Positions 62,586 to 64,000 of a stretch of DNA of 64,000 bases are shown here, piece by piece. This stretch comes from Halobacillus hunanensis (GTDB lineage: Bacteria > Bacillota > Bacilli > Bacillales > Halobacillaceae). The stretch spans positions 1,364,001-1,428,000 of the forward strand of contig NZ_FVZB01000007.1 in assembly GCF_900166655.1 (NCBI RefSeq), given 5' to 3'. The position numbers were made by a program, and so were the translations under genes. The notes below the pieces were generated by a model. The model searched no databases. It was not told the DNA's origin and was given only the letters and a program-made list of their open reading frames with translations. How positions within the stretch are numbered: the stretch's first letter is position 1; each line of letters begins with the position of its first letter.

Positions 62586-64000
62586 TTAAACAGGTACTTG
62601 ATCTCCTTCTTTGATCCGGCTAAGTGCCTGCGGATCCACTTTATTTAAGGCCGAGCTAGCCCTATCCAGCGCTTCCTCATAACGATAGGATCTGAACTCA
62701 TTTTCCGCTTCAAGTAATTCTGCTGCGAGCAGCGGATATTGACTGCGATACCGATTTCCATACTGAATTAATCGTTCCACAAGTTGAGCTTGTGTAATGA
62801 CAACCTCTGATTCTTTATTTATCGCTTCCGTCTCCTCAATAGCTTTTTCAAGTTTTTGATTTACTTCTGCCATATCAAGCGGCTGAGTCTCCAAACTTCG
62901 GAATACCTCATCTATATCCTCGCTGGCCCTCTGCATTCCTTCAAAGAAATAGACCGGAATGCCTGGAAGATTACTTCTTTTCAGTCTGCGATGGGTGTCG
63001 AGAATCCGCTGCTCCATTTCAGCCAGTCGGTTCTTAGCCTCCATTTCATCTTTTCGGAGCGTTTGAATTTGCTCATTGAAAGTACTATGTTTCTCTTTCA
63101 ATTCTTCGAGCTGTTCCTGTGCTTCTTCAAGTTCTTGGCGCAGCTCTGTAAAAGATGTTTTTCCATCTTCAAGTTTTTTCTCAAAGTTCAAATACCTCTT
63201 CTTTAATAAGGTCATAGATTGTTCAATGGTTCTGTGTGACTCAACGTCATCCATTTCCATTTGATAAGTTATTTGTAACCCGGCTAATTCCTGTTTTGTC
63301 TCTTCGAGTATGGATTCTAATTTCTCAAGAGAGATCTGAAAAGAAGGGTGGTGCTGCCCTACAAATGAATGGGCAAGTGCCTCTTGTTCCAATGTCTGAT
63401 AAATTTCCTGTATTCGAACTTCAATCTCATCGATAAGAGCTTGTACGTCTTCTTGATCTCCCTTTTCTAAACGGTCCACTGCTTTTTTTAATTGTTCTTG
63501 ATAATTTTGCACTTCTGGTTCTAAACTTAGGTGAGCGACACGATACCCATCTTCTTCCATATCCTTAACCCCGGCTAAGAGCTCAGTCAACTGTTCCGGC
63601 AATTCCGTTTGACTCTTCTTCAATCGGTCAGGGAACACATCCGCTTCCTCAGATAAAAGGCTAAGCTTCTCATGAATCAAGTGCACAAGATCATTTGCCT
63701 CTAAATAGTTCCCTTGCTCGATTTCCTCTTCGTACTGCTTTAATTCAGTCTCAAGTTCTTCTATTCTTGATTCAAAAACTTCCACTGCTTTACCGTATTG
63801 ATAACGGTTATGTATCAGTTTCTTCTTTAGTTCCTTCAGGTCAGGAGCCAGAGATTCAAGTTCGAGACGGCTGCTTTCCTCCGAATCGAGTAGCATTTCC
63901 AATTCATTAAACATTTCTTCAATATCGCGTTCCACCGATTGCAATTCATTCTCAGTGTGGCTTAAGGCTTTTCTAACTCGCTTAAATCGGTAACGGTCAG
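62586..64000 (-). CDS. ezrA: septation ring formation regulator EzrA (N-terminal part outside window)
   Basis: Negative regulator of FtsZ-ring formation, attached to the membrane by an N-terminal helix that is not in the window. The frame stays open to the edge (DRYRFKRVRKALSHTENEL precedes the first internal candidate start) and gives about 471 of the usual ~560 residues. The whole visible part is spectrin-like coiled coil with heptads and many Glu/Lys/Leu. The C-terminal FRSYRYEEALDRASSALNKVDP is the family QNR-region equivalent. Upstream genes are cut off. Confidence 0.93.
   Translation of the reverse strand, partial: DRYRFKRVRKALSHTENELQSVERDIEEMFNELEMLLDSEESSRLELESLAPDLKELKKKLIHNRYQYGKAVEVFESRIEELETELKQYEEEIEQGNYLEANDLVHLIHEKLSLLSEEADVFPDRLKKSQTELPEQLTELLAGVKDMEEDGYRVAHLSLEPEVQNYQEQLKKAVDRLEKGDQEDVQALIDEIEVRIQEIYQTLEQEALAHSFVGQHHPSFQISLEKLESILEETKQELAGLQITYQMEMDDVESHRTIEQSMTLLKKRYLNFEKKLEDGKTSFTELRQELEEAQEQLEELKEKHSTFNEQIQTLRKDEMEAKNRLAEMEQRILDTHRRLKRSNLPGIPVYFFEGMQRASEDIDEVFRSLETQPLDMAEVNQKLEKAIEETEAINKESEVVITQAQLVERLIQYGNRYRSQYPLLAAELLEAENEFRSYRYEEALDRASSALNKVDPQALSRIKEGDQVPV

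Overview
The window reads as core chromosome of a spore-forming, low-to-moderate GC Bacillaceae. The gene content and order follow the Bacillus subtilis region from pheST through thrS-dnaI-dnaB-nrdR-speD-gapB-coaE-ytaF-mutM-polA-phoRP-mdh-icd-citZ-ytvI-pyk-pfkA-accAD-ytsJ-dnaE-ytrHI-nrnA-ytpI-ytoI-ytkL-ald-ackA-ytxK to thiI-nifZ-ezrA. Sporulation genes (sspI, ytxC, ytaF, ytvI, ytrH, ytrI) show an endospore former. Structured dispersed repeats and local gene-order differences recall halophilic genera such as Halobacillus or Thalassobacillus, but genus-level placement is only a guess. No rRNA, tRNA, CRISPR, prophage or insertion sequence was seen.

Layout. 1-3.3 kb: pheST with a T-box leader and an rRNA methyltransferase. 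3.4-8.2 kb: sspI, an M42 peptidase, a dimeric dUTPase, ysdB, membrane proteins, and the infC-rpmI-rplT operon with an ATT-initiated infC and an attenuator leader. 8.3-8.7 kb: a nest of structured repeats. 8.7-15.2 kb: thrS with T-box, then ytxC, dnaI, dnaB, nrdR. 15.3-17.1 kb: speD, with a structured leader, and gapB, with a CcpN box. 17.1-24.6 kb: coaE, ytaF, mutM, polA, phoPR. 24.7-37.7 kb: central carbon metabolism (maoC-like, mdh, icd, citZ, pyk, pfkA, accA, accD, malic enzyme) with cre-like sites and a FadR-family regulator whose probable operator lies at the malic enzyme promoter. 37.8-45.3 kb: dnaE, a second structured repeat, ytrHI, nrnA, ytpI, ytoI. 45.5-50.3 kb: a five-gene envelope module (DUF4178, PspA, DUF4247, DUF350, membrane-anchored spermidine-synthase-like enzyme), followed by ytkL. 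50.4-64 kb: ald, an SDR lacking the usual catalytic Tyr, a universal stress protein, moaB, an EcsC protein, ackA, ytxK, a second NAD kinase, an amidohydrolase, thiI, nifZ and a truncated ezrA.

The most unusual object is the PspA/DUF4178/DUF4247/DUF350/SpeE-like module. It resembles in composition the E. coli yjfIJKLM-yjfC locus and links membrane-stress protein PspA to polyamine-type chemistry; two predicted hairpin terminators lie inside it. Other items worth checking are the speD leader RNA, two copies of a dispersed repeat with compensatory stem changes, the TGGTCTGACCA operator, a CcpA site sitting directly before a promoterless maoC-like gene, and a small ORF coupled to the end of citZ.
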